Origin: Brevundimonas vesicularis
GTDB taxonomy: Bacteria > Pseudomonadota > Alphaproteobacteria > Caulobacterales > Caulobacteraceae
DNA: 64,000 nucleotides
Assembly: GCF_027105095.1 (NCBI RefSeq)
Contig: NZ_CP114278.1
Coordinates: 1,116,001-1,180,000 of the forward strand
Direction: 5' to 3'
Position 1 is the first letter of the stretch, and every line of letters begins with the position of its first letter. Below are positions 30,205 to 39,699 of this stretch, piece by piece. The notes beneath the pieces are model-generated. The model made no database searches and had not been told where the DNA came from. It saw only the letters and a program-made list of their open reading frames with translations. A program made the translations under genes and the position numbers.

Positions 30205-31539
30205 ATGACCAAGCAACGCGGCGCGGCGAATGATCACAGTCGGGGCATGGATCCTCGCGCCGGACGTGCGCCCGTGGTCGCTGCGTTGGACATCGGGCAA
30301 TCCAAGGTCTCGTGCTTCATCATGAAGCCGGACGGCGTCCGTCACGCCGACCGCACCATCCGCGTCGCAGGCGCCAGCCACGTCCAGTCCAAGGGCGTGA
30401 GGGGCGGGGCCATCATCAATATGGATGAGGCGGCCCAGGCCATCGGCCACGCCGTCGAACGCGCCGAGCGCGCCGCCCAGAGCCCGGTATCCGGCGTCGT
30501 CGTCACCACGGCTATCGGCCAGATGGCCAGCCACCGGGTGCAGGCCCGCGTCTCGCTGGGCGCCAATCCGGTTGGCGACGCCGATCTGGCGCGCGCCATC
30601 GGCATGGCCCTGGCCCAGATCCGCCTGCCCAACCGTCGCCCGATCCACGTCCTGCCCATCGCCTGGTCGGTCGACGGCGCACGCGGCGTGCATGATCCGC
30701 GTTCGATGCGGGGCGGCTCGTTGGGCCTGGACCTGCTGGTCGTCTCGATGGCCGAGAACGTGTTCACGACCCTCAGTCACTGCCTGGAGCTGGCGCACCT
30801 CGACCTGCAAGGCGTCGCCGCCGCACCCGTCGTCTCGTCTCTGGCCGCGCTGGAAGAGGACGAGATGGACCTGGGCGCGGTCTGCATCGACATGGGAGGC
30901 GGCTCGACCAGCGCCGCCGTGTGGGGCGGCCGGTCATTGCTGCATATCGAAAGCCTGAATGTCGGCGGCGATCACGTAACCTCGGACATCGCGCGCGGCC
31001 TGTCGACGTCCAAGGCCGGCGCCGAACGGCTCAAGACCCTGCACGGCTCGGCCATGGCCAGCGCCAACGAGGACCGCGAAATGCTGGAGGCCCCGCCGCG
31101 CGGCGAGGACGCCTCGGCCGGCCCGGTCATCGTCCCGCGCGCCATGCTGAAGACCGTCATCGCCCCGCGCGTCGAGGAAACCCTCGAACTGCTCCGTGAT
31201 CGGCTGAAAAACGCGGGCGTGGGCCTGGAGCCCGGTGCAGGCCTTGTCCTGACCGGCGGCGCCAGCCAGCTGAACGGCGTGCGCGAGCTGGCGGTGCGGG
31301 TCTTCGACCGTCCTGTCCGCCTCGGAAAACCCCAACGGGCGCCACATTTGGCCGACGCCGCCTCCGGCCCCGCCTTCTGCGCCACCGCCGGCGTCCTCCT
31401 CCGCGCCGCCTACGGCCCGCGTGAGGCGGTGTCGGCGAGAAAGCTGATGGCGCGGCAGATCACGGCTGCGGATGCGCCGCGCATTCACCGCGGGAATGTG
31501 GTGGGGCGTGTGGCGGGCTGGCTAAGAGATAATCTCTGA
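30205..31539 (+). CDS. ftsA: Cell division protein FtsA
   Basis: FtsA is the actin-like protein that tethers FtsZ filaments to the membrane and recruits later divisome proteins. The 444-residue protein has the phosphate-1 loop ALDIGQSKV, the SHUT domain after about residue 100, the phosphate-2 loop CIDMGGGSTSA, and the adenosine motif LTGGASQLNG. The C-terminal 12 residues (GRVAGWLRDNL) form the amphipathic membrane-targeting helix. The ATG at 30205 follows an AAGGA site. ftsA ends the ddl-ftsQ-ftsA unit; ftsZ does not follow directly because a TonB receptor intervenes. Confidence 0.95.
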   Translation: MTKQRGAANDHSRGMDPRAGRAPVVAALDIGQSKVSCFIMKPDGVRHADRTIRVAGASHVQSKGVRGGAIINMDEAAQAIGHAVERAERAAQSPVSGVVVTTAIGQMASHRVQARVSLGANPVGDADLARAIGMALAQIRLPNRRPIHVLPIAWSVDGARGVHDPRSMRGGSLGLDLLVVSMAENVFTTLSHCLELAHLDLQGVAAAPVVSSLAALEEDEMDLGAVCIDMGGGSTSAAVWGGRSLLHIESLNVGGDHVTSDIARGLSTSKAGAERLKTLHGSAMASANEDREMLEAPPRGEDASAGPVIVPRAMLKTVIAPRVEETLELLRDRLKNAGVGLEPGAGLVLTGGASQLNGVRELAVRVFDRPVRLGKPQRAPHLADAASGPAFCATAGVLLRAAYGPREAVSARKLMARQITAADAPRIHRGNVVGRVAGWLRDNL

Positions 31540-31553
31540 CACGAGTACGTGTC
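31538..31553 (+). other. Hairpins at the ftsA stop codon
   Basis: GACACG-AGTA-CGTGTC is a perfect 6 bp stem whose left arm begins within the ftsA stop codon. Just before it, AGAGAT-A-ATCTCT (31525-31537) forms a second palindrome. No T-run follows, so efficient Rho-independent termination is not expected. Confidence 0.35.
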
Positions 31554-31815
31554 GCTTGGCACGTCTCTTAACGGCGCCCATCATCTCGCGAGGCATCACG
31601 GCAAACACCGGCTGCGTGTGGCTCGCACACGCATTCCGATTTCCTTGTCCCGAAATGAAACTGTTGCTCGACTGTAACACTCCCGACGCGAGCTGGCCGG
31701 ATTTCGGTCACAAAGCTTGCCGTTCCGTTGGAATGCATTAGACGAGACGCTCAAGCGCGCATCCGGGATTGGGGTGTGGATTGCTGTTGTTCGCTACATT
31801 CCATTGGGGCACAAA

Positions 31816-34800
31816 ATGCATTTGAAACGACAATATCTGTTTGGGACGACGATTCTTGCCGGCGTTCTGGCCGTCGCTGCGCCTTCGTTCGCGCAATCGA
31901 CTGCCGGCAACCAAGACGCAACCGAAGTCGGCGAAATCGTCGTCACCGGTTCGCGTATCGTCCGCCCCAACCAAGACGCGCCCACCCAAGTGCAGGTCGT
32001 CTCGTCCGAGGCCATCGCCAACACGGGTGAAGTGAACCTAGGCGAAATCCTGCGCACCCTGCCCGCCGCAGGCGTTTCCTCGCTCACGCCCACCAACTCG
32101 AACTTCTTCACGCAGGGTAACGGCGTCGCGACGGTCAACCTTCGCAACCTCGGCGAAGACCGCACCCTCGTTCTGGTGAACGGCCGTCGCTTCGTTGCCG
32201 GTCTGCCGGGCACGCAAGTTGTCGACTTCAACAGCCTGCCGACCGAGTTCATCGACCGCGTTGACGTCGTCACCGGCGGCGCCTCGTCGATCTACGGTTC
32301 TGACGCCCTGGCCGGCGTGGTGAACATCATCACGGACAAGGACTACGAAGGCTTCCAGCTCTTTGGTCAGTACGGCATCACCGATCGTGGCGATCGCGAG
32401 AACTATAAGGTCGGCACCAAGTTTGGTTCGAACTTCGCCGATGATCGCGGCAACTTCGTCGGCACCCTTTCCTATCAGGAAAACAAGGCTGTCTACGCCC
32501 GTGATCGCGCCGACCGTGGTATGGATCGTGACGGCCTGGGTGGTCTGAACTTCGCGGACGGCACCTTCGGCGAAACGCGCTACTTCTACGGCTCAAGCTT
32601 CATTCCGCGTGGCGTGGCGATCGTCCCCGGCATCGGCCTGAACAACTCGAACCGCGTGTATGAGCCGACGACGGGCGCTCAACGCCCGTATGCTGCTGCC
32701 ACCGACGGCTTTAACCGTCAGGGCAGCCGTCAGTTGTATGTGCCGAATACGGCGCTGCAGTTCTCCGGCCAGGCGCTTTATGATTTCAACGACAACAACC
32801 GCTTCTTCTTTGAAGGTTCATACTACCGCGGCCAAACCAAGAGCGACATCGAGCCGAGCCCCGTTTCGGGCGCGGACATCTTCCGCGACGCGCAAGACGT
32901 TGGTTTGAACCCGCAGTGCTCGGCCACCGGCTGCCTTTATGGTATTCCCCTGGTCAGCGCGATCGTGCCCGAGTCCATCCGTCAAGCGGTTCGTGATCGC
33001 ACGCCAGGCCTGACCGATGCTCAGCGCGTCGTTGGCTTCCAGCGCCGCATGACCGAGTTCGGCAACCGTCAGAACGAAGCGACCCGCGACCTGTTCCGCG
33101 TCGTCGCCGGCCTGGAAGGCGAGCTTCCGGGTTCGATGAACCTCAAGTATGAAATCAGCGGCAACTGGGGTCGCAGCTCGGAGCAGCAGCTCACGAACGG
33201 CGGCATTCTCAAGGATCGCCTGATCAATACGCTCGACGTGGTCGATACGGGTGGCGGCGTGCTGGCTTGCCGCAACATCGCAGAGCGTGCTCGTGGTTGT
33301 ACGCCGTTCCGTATCTTCGAAGAAGGTGGCGCGTCGCAGGGCGTGGTCAACTACATCAAGGTTCAGAACTCGTTCGACTCCTTCGTCGATCAGAAGGTCT
33401 TGAACGGCTTCCTGAGCGGCGACCTGTTCGAACTGCCGGCTGGCCCGATCCAGTTCGTCGTGGGTTCCGAATACCGTCGTGAAGAGTCGCGTAACACGCC
33501 CGACTCCACGCTCCAGCAGGGCTTGGCCAGCGGCAACATCGCCCCTGAAACCAAGGGTGATTTCAAGGTCATCGAAGGCTTCGCTGAACTTCGCGTTCCG
33601 CTGCTTCGTGACATGCCGTTCGCGCATCAACTCGACCTGAACCTGTCGGGCCGCCTCTCGGATTATTCGACCGTCGGGAACACGGAAGCTTGGGCGGCGT
33701 CGTTGGAATATATGCCGACGGACTGGATCAAGTTCCGTTCGCAGTATTCCGTCGCGGTTCGTGCGCCTAACATCAGCGAGCTGTTCTCCGGCCGGTCGCA
33801 GACCTTCCCGACCAACCTTGATCCCTGTCGCGGTTTGACGACCTCGGGCGGCCAAGCGGCGTTTACGAACACGCGTGTGGACATCGCCAATCCGTCGAAC
33901 GTCGCCGCCAGCGGCGTCAATGCGTCGACGATCGGAAGCGATCAGGCCCGGGCCTGCTTGGCCGATCCGACCCTGGCGGCGCGTGTCGCTCGTGACGGCG
34001 TGTTTGCTCAAACCCAAGCCGAGGCACAAGGCACGGGCGGCTTCAACAGCGGCAACCCGAACCTGAGCCAAGAAAAGAGCACCAGCATCACCGGCGGCGT
34101 TCTGTTCAATGCGGATTGGTACGACTGGCTGTCGCCGTTCTCGATCTCGGTGGACTACTTCAACATCGAAATCGACGACATCATCGCCAACCTGGGGCGC
34201 GGCACGAGCTTGAACGAATGCTATGTCAACAGCGGCGGCGTTTACAACGCGTCCAGCCCGTTCTGTCAGTCGGTCATTCGTTACGCATCTGGTACGGCGC
34301 AGGTCGGCGCGATGCGTGAACTGAACTCTCAAACGCAGAACCTTGGAACGTTCAAGACCAGCGGTATCGACGTTCAAGCCAGCTACACGTTCGACTTCGA
34401 CAACTTCCCCGTCACCCGCAACTTCGGTGGCAACTGGGGTACGCTTGTCGCCAGCCTGACCTATCAGCACCTCGACGAGTACAAGACGTCGCCGTTGCCG
34501 GGTGCAGAGCTGGTTGAATCGGCAGGCACCACTGGCCTGTCGAAGAACAAGGCTCAGCTGGACCTGCTGTATCGCCGCAACGCCCTGACGGTGTCTTGGC
34601 AGACCCAGTTCGTCGGTGAGAGCTGCTACTTCGATCTGGATGATTGCGCCGATGACGACATCAGCGGCTATATCGGTCTGAAGACTTTCTCGGATCTGCA
34701 GGTTCGTTACGCCATCACGCCGAAGGCCACGGTCTTTGCGGGCGTCGACAATATCTTCGACGAGTATGTCTACATCGGTCAGGGCTATGGCCAACCGACC

Positions 34801-34875
34801 GGCTGGACGACCGAACCGGCTGTCTACGACGGTCTGGGACGTCGCTTCGTGATGGGCGCGCGCGTCAGCTTCTAA
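31816..34875 (+). CDS. TonB-dependent outer-membrane receptor
   Basis: A 1,019-residue TonB-dependent transporter. The signal peptide ends near APSFAQ, followed by the TonB-box-like EIVVTGSRI, a plug domain with GASSIYGSDALAGVVNI, and a large beta-barrel ending in RVSF with C-terminal phenylalanine, as needed for barrel assembly. Cysteine pairs in the extracellular loops and long N/Q/S-rich loops are typical of Caulobacterales and sphingomonad receptors for glycans or other organic substrates; the ligand is unknown. The ATG at 31816 has GGGG 6 bp upstream and starts a good signal peptide. Codon use differs from the neighbours (more CGT, AAC, CAG and lower GC), which fits strong expression, or transfer. 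It is placed between ftsA and ftsZ with its own terminator. Confidence 0.92.
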   Translation: MHLKRQYLFGTTILAGVLAVAAPSFAQSTAGNQDATEVGEIVVTGSRIVRPNQDAPTQVQVVSSEAIANTGEVNLGEILRTLPAAGVSSLTPTNSNFFTQGNGVATVNLRNLGEDRTLVLVNGRRFVAGLPGTQVVDFNSLPTEFIDRVDVVTGGASSIYGSDALAGVVNIITDKDYEGFQLFGQYGITDRGDRENYKVGTKFGSNFADDRGNFVGTLSYQENKAVYARDRADRGMDRDGLGGLNFADGTFGETRYFYGSSFIPRGVAIVPGIGLNNSNRVYEPTTGAQRPYAAATDGFNRQGSRQLYVPNTALQFSGQALYDFNDNNRFFFEGSYYRGQTKSDIEPSPVSGADIFRDAQDVGLNPQCSATGCLYGIPLVSAIVPESIRQAVRDRTPGLTDAQRVVGFQRRMTEFGNRQNEATRDLFRVVAGLEGELPGSMNLKYEISGNWGRSSEQQLTNGGILKDRLINTLDVVDTGGGVLACRNIAERARGCTPFRIFEEGGASQGVVNYIKVQNSFDSFVDQKVLNGFLSGDLFELPAGPIQFVVGSEYRREESRNTPDSTLQQGLASGNIAPETKGDFKVIEGFAELRVPLLRDMPFAHQLDLNLSGRLSDYSTVGNTEAWAASLEYMPTDWIKFRSQYSVAVRAPNISELFSGRSQTFPTNLDPCRGLTTSGGQAAFTNTRVDIANPSNVAASGVNASTIGSDQARACLADPTLAARVARDGVFAQTQAEAQGTGGFNSGNPNLSQEKSTSITGGVLFNADWYDWLSPFSISVDYFNIEIDDIIANLGRGTSLNECYVNSGGVYNASSPFCQSVIRYASGTAQVGAMRELNSQTQNLGTFKTSGIDVQASYTFDFDNFPVTRNFGGNWGTLVASLTYQHLDEYKTSPLPGAELVESAGTTGLSKNKAQLDLLYRRNALTVSWQTQFVGESCYFDLDDCADDDISGYIGLKTFSDLQVRYAITPKATVFAGVDNIFDEYVYIGQGYGQPTGWTTEPAVYDGLGRRFVMGARVSF

Positions 34876-34895
34876 GCTGTCGTAGGGTCCTGAAG

Positions 34896-34935
34896 TGGGC
34901 GGAAGACGGAAACGTCTTCCGCCCATTTTCATTTT
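34896..34935 (+). terminator. Strong Rho-independent terminator after the TonB receptor
   Basis: A 13 bp perfect stem (34896-34908 with 34913-34925; TGGGCGGAAGACG on the left arm) closes on a GAAA tetraloop and is followed by TTTTCATTTT. It isolates the TonB receptor from ftsZ. Confidence 0.92.
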
Positions 34936-35032
34936 CCAATGGCGTCATCGATCGTGATGCGCGGGCCGAGCGGTCTTCGCTGTGGGCCATAAAACTCCGG
35001 CAACGCTTTCGGTTTGGGGTGTTCTTAGGTCC

Positions 35033-35108
35033 GACTCACATTATCGCCGTAACCTTCTCTTAACCTTCATGGGCGCAATCCTTAACGCGCTCATAACCAA
35101 AGCGATTC
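35033..35108 (+). promoter_or_regulatory. ftsZ promoter region with GANTC sites and CtrA-like box
   Basis: Two GANTC sites, GACTC (35033-35037) and GATTC (35104-35108), flank a CtrA-like box: GTAA (35049-35052), seven bases, TTAACC (35060-35065), one mismatch from TTAA-N7-TTAA. Another TTAAC lies at 35082-35086. In C. crescentus CtrA represses ftsZ and GANTC methylation promotes its timing. The same logic is likely here. Confidence 0.55.
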
Positions 35109-35161
35109 GGCGGGGCGGTCGGTTGGTTTGAAGGGGCGGGTCAGCAGGTCGGAAACAGAAT

Positions 35162-36748
35162 ATGTCGCTCTCATTGGTCAAGCCGCAACACACTGAACTG
35201 AAGCCCCGCATCGTCGTGTTCGGCGTCGGCGGCGCCGGCGGCAACGCCGTGAACAATATGATCGACGCCGGCCTTGAAGGGGTCGAGTTCGTCGTGGCCA
35301 ACACCGACGCGCAGCACCTCAGCTTCGCCAAGACCGATCGCCGCATCCAGCTGGGCGAAACCATCACCCAGGGCCTGGGCGCCGGCGCCCACCCCGAAGT
35401 CGGTATGAACGCCGCCGAGGAGTCCGCCGACGAGATCCATCAGCACCTGGAAGGTGCGCACATGGTCTTCATCACCTGCGGCATGGGCGGCGGCACCGGC
35501 ACCGGCGCGGCCCCTGTCATCGCCAAATGCGCGCGTGATCGCGGCATCCTGACCGTCGGCGTCGTGACCAAGCCCTTCACCTTTGAAGGGCGTCACCGCA
35601 TGCGTCTGGCCGACGCGGGCGTCGCCGAGCTGCAACGCTATGTCGACACCCTGATCGTCATCCCCAACCAGAATCTGTTCCGCGTCGCCAATGAGCGCAC
35701 GACCTTCGCTGACGCCTTTGGCATGGCCGATCAGGTCCTGCACTCGGGCGTGCGTTCGATCACCGACCTGATGATCCTGCCGGGCCTGATCAATCTGGAC
35801 TTCGCCGACGTCCGCGCCGTCATGTCCGAAATGGGCAAGGCGATGATGGGCACGGGCGAGGCCACGGGCGACGACCGCGCCCTGCTGGCGGCCCAGAACG
35901 CCATCGCCAACCCTCTGCTGGACGAGACCAGCCTGAAGGGCGCCAAGGCCGTGCTGGTGAACATCACCGGCGGTCTGGACATGACCCTGCTGGAAGTCGA
36001 CGAAGCCGCCAACGCCATCAGCGCGGAAGTGGACGGCGACGCCAACATCATCTTCGGCGCGGCCTTCGACCCGGCCCTGGATGGCAAGATCCGCGTCTCG
36101 GTCGTCGCGACCGGCATGGACGAGGGCGAAGTGCGTCGCATCGAACCCATCGCCCCGCCGGCCGCCAGCGCGCCGCTGGCTGGTCATGACGCTCGCCGCT
36201 CGGCTGGTGGTCTGTATGGCACGCAAGCCTCGCGCGCCCCGGAACCGACCCGCGACGCCTACCGCGAGCCGGTTCGCGCAGAAGCCCCGCGCGCGCCTGA
36301 GCCCCGCATCGAGGCGGCGCCGGTCGTGCCGACCTTTCAGGCCCCTCCCGCTCGCGAACCGGAACAGCGCCCCGAGCCGGTGATCCGCGTCGCCGAGCCG
36401 CAGCCGCGCACTCTGGACCCCATCGTCGATCCCTGGGTCGAGGAATACGAAACCCGCGCCCCGGCCCCGCGCGTCGCGCCGCAAGGCGATCTCTATGAGC
36501 GCGCCGCGCCTGCGGCCCAGCAGCCTCAGGCCGACGATAGTTACGACGACCGTGACCACCGCCGCAGCGGCTGGAGCCTGTTTGGTCGCGGCAAGCGCAC
36601 CCCGCCTCAGCACGATATGTCCTATGCGCCGCAATCGTCGCATCAGGCGCGCGCGTCGGCTCAACCGGCCCAACATCCAGAACCGGAGGCGGGACAGGCC
36701 GATGACGACCTGGAAATCCCATCCTTTCTCCGCCGTCTGGCCAACTAA
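35162..36748 (+). CDS. ftsZ: Cell division GTPase FtsZ
   Basis: FtsZ is the tubulin homologue that forms the division ring. The 528-residue protein has the nucleotide-binding [11 protein letters not shown] at residues 20-30, the tubulin signature GGGTGTG at 109-115 and the T7 loop [11 protein letters not shown] long proline-, arginine- and glutamate-rich disordered linker (about 330-510), typical of Caulobacterales, is followed by the conserved tail [13 protein letters not shown] that binds FtsA. It is longer than the roughly 380 residues of enteric FtsZ because of the linker. It has its own promoter region and a terminator right after the stop, so it is monocistronic here. Confidence 0.98.
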   Translation: MSLSLVKPQHTELKPRIVVFGVGGAGGNAVNNMIDAGLEGVEFVVANTDAQHLSFAKTDRRIQLGETITQGLGAGAHPEVGMNAAEESADEIHQHLEGAHMVFITCGMGGGTGTGAAPVIAKCARDRGILTVGVVTKPFTFEGRHRMRLADAGVAELQRYVDTLIVIPNQNLFRVANERTTFADAFGMADQVLHSGVRSITDLMILPGLINLDFADVRAVMSEMGKAMMGTGEATGDDRALLAAQNAIANPLLDETSLKGAKAVLVNITGGLDMTLLEVDEAANAISAEVDGDANIIFGAAFDPALDGKIRVSVVATGMDEGEVRRIEPIAPPAASAPLAGHDARRSAGGLYGTQASRAPEPTRDAYREPVRAEAPRAPEPRIEAAPVVPTFQAPPAREPEQRPEPVIRVAEPQPRTLDPIVDPWVEEYETRAPAPRVAPQGDLYERAAPAAQQPQADDSYDDRDHRRSGWSLFGRGKRTPPQHDMSYAPQSSHQARASAQPAQHPEPEAGQADDDLEIPSFLRRLAN

Positions 36749-36765
36749 ACATCCCAAATGACGAC

Positions 36766-36804
36766 GAAACGCCCCGGAGCCCGCCTCCGGGGCGTTTCTC
36801 GTTT
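36766..36804 (+). terminator. Rho-independent terminator after ftsZ
   Basis: A perfect 14 bp stem (36766-36779 with 36785-36798) around the loop CCCGC, followed by TCGTTTCC. The stem has the arm GAAACGCCCCGGAG. The T-tract is short but the stem is very stable. Confidence 0.85.
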
Positions 36805-36933
36805 CCGATGTGTCTCAGACCGAAACAATCCGAAACCGGACTTTGATTTCGCGCTTGCGGCATGACCGCTACATGAAACGCAGGGCGCAATCCGCACGGC
36901 GTGCGGCGCGCAAAGGAAAGAGCGAGTTCAGGT

Positions 36934-37833
36934 TTGTCGGTCAGAAACGACCATCACGAACGCACCATCGTCGCCCCGGCCATCATCGCCGGCGTCGGGG
37001 TGCACACCGGCCGCCGGGTGCGGCTGGCGGTTCGGCCTGCGCCGTCTGGCTCGGGTATCGTCTTCGTGCGCACCGACATCACCGACCGCGACAACCGCAT
37101 TCCGGTGTCGGGCGAGGCGGTCGTTGACGCCCCCCTGAACACCATGATCGAGAACAGCGCGGGCGTTCGCCTGTCGACGATCGAGCACCTGATGGCCGCT
37201 TTCGCCGCGCTGGGCGTGTCGAACGCCGTGGTAGAGGTCGACGGACCGGAGCTCCCGATCCTGGACGGTTCGGCGCTGGAGTTCGTGAAACTGCTGGACC
37301 GGGCCGGTTTCCGACCGCAACCGACGCCGCAGCGCTACATTGAGATCCTGGAAACGGTTCATGTCGTCGAGGGTGACAAGCATGCGGCCCTGATGCCGTG
37401 CGACCGCTACGAGATGCGGTTCGAGATCGACTTCCCGTCGGCCGTGATCGGCAATCAGGTGATCGACTTCGTCGTGGACGAACCGACCTTCCGCAAGGAG
37501 ATCATGGCCTGCCGCACCTTCGGGTTCGCCCATGAGGTCGAGGCGCTGCGCAGGGCGGGCCTGGCGCGCGGCGGCTCGCTGGAGAATGCCGTGGTCATCG
37601 ACGGCGATGAGATTCTGAACCCCGGCGGTCTGCGCATGGAACGCGAGTTCGTGCGTCACAAGGCGCTGGACGCCATCGGCGACCTGTATGTCCTGGGCGC
37701 GCCGCTATTGGGCCGATACGAGGGCTACAAGGCTGGTCACGCCCTCAACAACAAGCTGGTGCGTGCTCTGCTGGCCGCCCCGCACGCCTGGCGTGAAGTG
37801 ACCCGCGTGCCGGAGCTGGCGCGCGCGGGTTAA
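36934..37833 (+). CDS. lpxC: UDP-3-O-acyl-N-acetylglucosamine deacetylase LpxC
   Basis: LpxC is the zinc enzyme for the committed step of lipid A synthesis. Zinc and catalytic motifs are present: EHLMAA (zinc His), FGFAHEVEALR, and RHKALDAIGDL (zinc His and Asp), followed by the GHALNN segment. The protein is 299 residues from the TTG at 36934; a GTG at 36901 in the same frame would add 11 basic residues that do not look like the family, so TTG is preferred, but neither has a clear ribosome site. It sits after ftsZ, the usual dcw neighbour, and converges with pgeF with a 4 bp overlap. Confidence 0.93.
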   Translation: MSVRNDHHERTIVAPAIIAGVGVHTGRRVRLAVRPAPSGSGIVFVRTDITDRDNRIPVSGEAVVDAPLNTMIENSAGVRLSTIEHLMAAFAALGVSNAVVEVDGPELPILDGSALEFVKLLDRAGFRPQPTPQRYIEILETVHVVEGDKHAALMPCDRYEMRFEIDFPSAVIGNQVIDFVVDEPTFRKEIMACRTFGFAHEVEALRRAGLARGGSLENAVVIDGDEILNPGGLRMEREFVRHKALDAIGDLYVLGAPLLGRYEGYKAGHALNNKLVRALLAAPHAWREVTRVPELARAG

Positions 37834-38600
37834 GCCCCGATCACCGCAATCAATCGACCGAAGTCCGGCTCGCCGTGCTGGAAGGCGCGGCGGTTCGAAT
37901 AGAAGCGTTCGGAGTCCGCACAGGTGTCGTGGCCGGTCCAGACGGCCTGGCCGACGCCTGCCTGCTGCAGCCGCCACAGGACGAAACCCGGCAGGTCGAA
38001 CTGGCGTTTGTCGTCGGTCTCTCCGGGGTGGAAGAAGCGGTCGCTGCCAGGATCATGGCGGGTGAAGCGGTCTTCGAAATCGACGCCGACCTCATAGCTG
38101 GCGGGCGCGATGCACGGGCCGACGACAGCGACCGCCCGCCGGGGCTCGGCGCCCAGAGCCTGCATGGCGGAAACAGCGGAGTGGATGACGCCGCCCAGCG
38201 CGCCCTTCCAGCCGGCGTGGACGGCGGCGACGATGCGGGTCTCGGGATCGGCCATCAGGATCGGCGCGCAGTCGGCGGTCAGGACCGAACACAGCAGACC
38301 GGGCTCGGCCGAGACGACGGCGTCGCCCTCTGGCCGGTCGCCATGCCAGGGACCTTCCGCCACACGCGCCACGGCGGAATGGATTTGATAGCAGCCATTC
38401 AGATGGTCCGGGTCGGCGTTGAAATGGCCCGCGACACGCCGGCGGTTTTCGGCGACGGCGGCTGGGTCGTCCTTGGAGCCGACGCCGGCGTTCAACCCTT
38501 CATAGAGGCCGGTCGAGACGCCGCCCGCACGGGTGAAGAAGCCGTGGGCGATGCCGGCGGCGGTCAGAAGCGGGTGGGTGATGGGGGCCAGTTCGCTCAT
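37830..38600 (-). CDS. pgeF: Multicopper-oxidase-like purine/peptidoglycan protein PgeF (YfiH/laccase domain)
   Basis: A 256-residue member of the YfiH/DUF152 family. The zinc or copper triad motifs are seen as QIHSA, LTADCAPILM and AAVHAGWKG, followed by VGPCIAPASYEV. Family members have been described as peptidoglycan-editing factors that correct L-Ser in place of L-Ala in muropeptides, and as purine nucleoside phosphorylases or adenosine deaminases (FAMIN-like). Presence next to cell-envelope genes fits an envelope role, but the activity is not decided by sequence. It follows the midA-like gene on the same strand after 13 bp. Confidence 0.88.
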   Translation of the reverse strand: MSELAPITHPLLTAAGIAHGFFTRAGGVSTGLYEGLNAGVGSKDDPAAVAENRRRVAGHFNADPDHLNGCYQIHSAVARVAEGPWHGDRPEGDAVVSAEPGLLCSVLTADCAPILMADPETRIVAAVHAGWKGALGGVIHSAVSAMQALGAEPRRAVAVVGPCIAPASYEVGVDFEDRFTRHDPGSDRFFHPGETDDKRQFDLPGFVLWRLQQAGVGQAVWTGHDTCADSERFYSNRRAFQHGEPDFGRLIAVIGA

Positions 38601-38613
38601 GCCCCCACCTATA

Positions 38614-39699
38614 TCAGGCGTCCCAGCCGGGGACGACCAGGGATCGGGGGGCGAAGATGGAGGCGGCCTTGAACAGGGTTCCCATCTGGTCGTCGCCGGT
38701 GAGCCGATCCAGTTGGCGCGCGATGACGCCGGAGGCTGCGGGACGGCCGGCTTTCAGCGCCTGGGCGCGGGCCTCAATGCCCAGCCGGCGCAGGAACTCG
38801 CCCTGGGGCAGGCTGCCGGTGACGTCGGCACCCGTGCGAACGGCCGCTTCCAGCACCAGTGGGAAATCGGCCCATTGGGTCAGGTCGGCTTCGCCTGGCG
38901 TTGCGAGGGGATCCACCTTCTGGTGACGACGCAAGGCCTGGAGCGTGTCGCCGGCTTCGGGGCGGGCGCGGCCATAGTCGATCAGCAGGGCGGCGCCCGA
39001 GGCGGCCTTCATCAGCAGGCCGAGGTCGCGGCCGAAGACCGCCTGCTGGTCCGAAATTTCCAGAATGCCGCCCGGCGCGATCTCGAAGTCCGGCTTCTGA
39101 AAACCGCCGGAAATGGCGGTCAGGCCGAAGATCAGGTCGCCGCCGTCTGTGACGCCGATGCGGCGCTCGGCCCAGCCGCCGTCGGTGCGAACGAACTGGC
39201 GCGCGGGCATGCAGTCCAGCACTTCGTTGGCGATCAGGATGACGGGGGCGTCGGTCTCGATCCGCGTCAGGTCGCGCACCCAGCGCGGCGACAGGTCCGC
39301 ATCGGCCAAGGCCTTGGCCTGAAGATCGCGCAAGGGGGCGCTGGGTTCGATCAGGATCAGATCGCAGGCTTCAAGAAAGCCCGGGACCAGGCGGGCGGCG
39401 CGCAAGGCGTCGCTCATCAATGTGCCGTCGCCGGGGCCGACCTCGACCAGGCGGAATCGCTCGGGCGCGCCCAGCCGGTTCCAGGTTTCGACCGCCCAAA
39501 GGCCGATCAGTTCGCCGAACATCTGGCTGACCAAAGGGGCGGTGATGAAGTCGCCACGCGCGCCCAAATCCGGACGCGACGCATAGTAGCCGCCCTTGGG
39601 ATCGTGCAGGCAGCGGGTCACGTAGTCGGCGACCGTCATCGGACCCGTCAGGGCGATCTCACGCGCCAGACGGGCCTTGAGGGTTTCGGCCTCGCTCAT
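38614..39699 (-). CDS. MidA/NDUFAF7-family SAM-dependent methyltransferase
   Basis: A 361-residue protein of the COG1565 (MidA, NDUFAF7) family. SAM motif I reads VEVGPGDGTLM at about residues 83-93, preceded by the conserved YYASRPDLGARGDFITAP, which is diagnostic. The mitochondrial homologue methylates an arginine of complex I subunit NDUFS2; the bacterial role is less defined. The ATG overlaps the lgt stop by 4 bp (ATGA type), so lgt-midA-pgeF is an operon. Confidence 0.88.
   Translation of the reverse strand: MSEAETLKARLAREIALTGPMTVADYVTRCLHDPKGGYYASRPDLGARGDFITAPLVSQMFGELIGLWAVETWNRLGAPERFRLVEVGPGDGTLMSDALRAARLVPGFLEACDLILIEPSAPLRDLQAKALADADLSPRWVRDLTRIETDAPVILIANEVLDCMPARQFVRTDGGWAERRIGVTDGGDLIFGLTAISGGFQKPDFEIAPGGILEISDQQAVFGRDLGLLMKAASGAALLIDYGRARPEAGDTLQALRRHQKVDPLATPGEADLTQWADFPLVLEAAVRTGADVTGSLPQGEFLRRLGIEARAQALKAGRPAASGVIARQLDRLTGDDQMGTLFKAASIFAPRSLVVPGWDA

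Noticed and set aside
31556..31741. A 61-codon open frame between ftsA and the TonB receptor
   Set aside because: No ribosome site, no recognisable feature, and it ends inside the receptor leader region; more likely untranslated promoter DNA.
32818..34932. A 704-codon minus-strand frame inside the TonB receptor gene
   Set aside because: Complete antisense of a confidently assigned gene; no family features, and it runs into the terminator.
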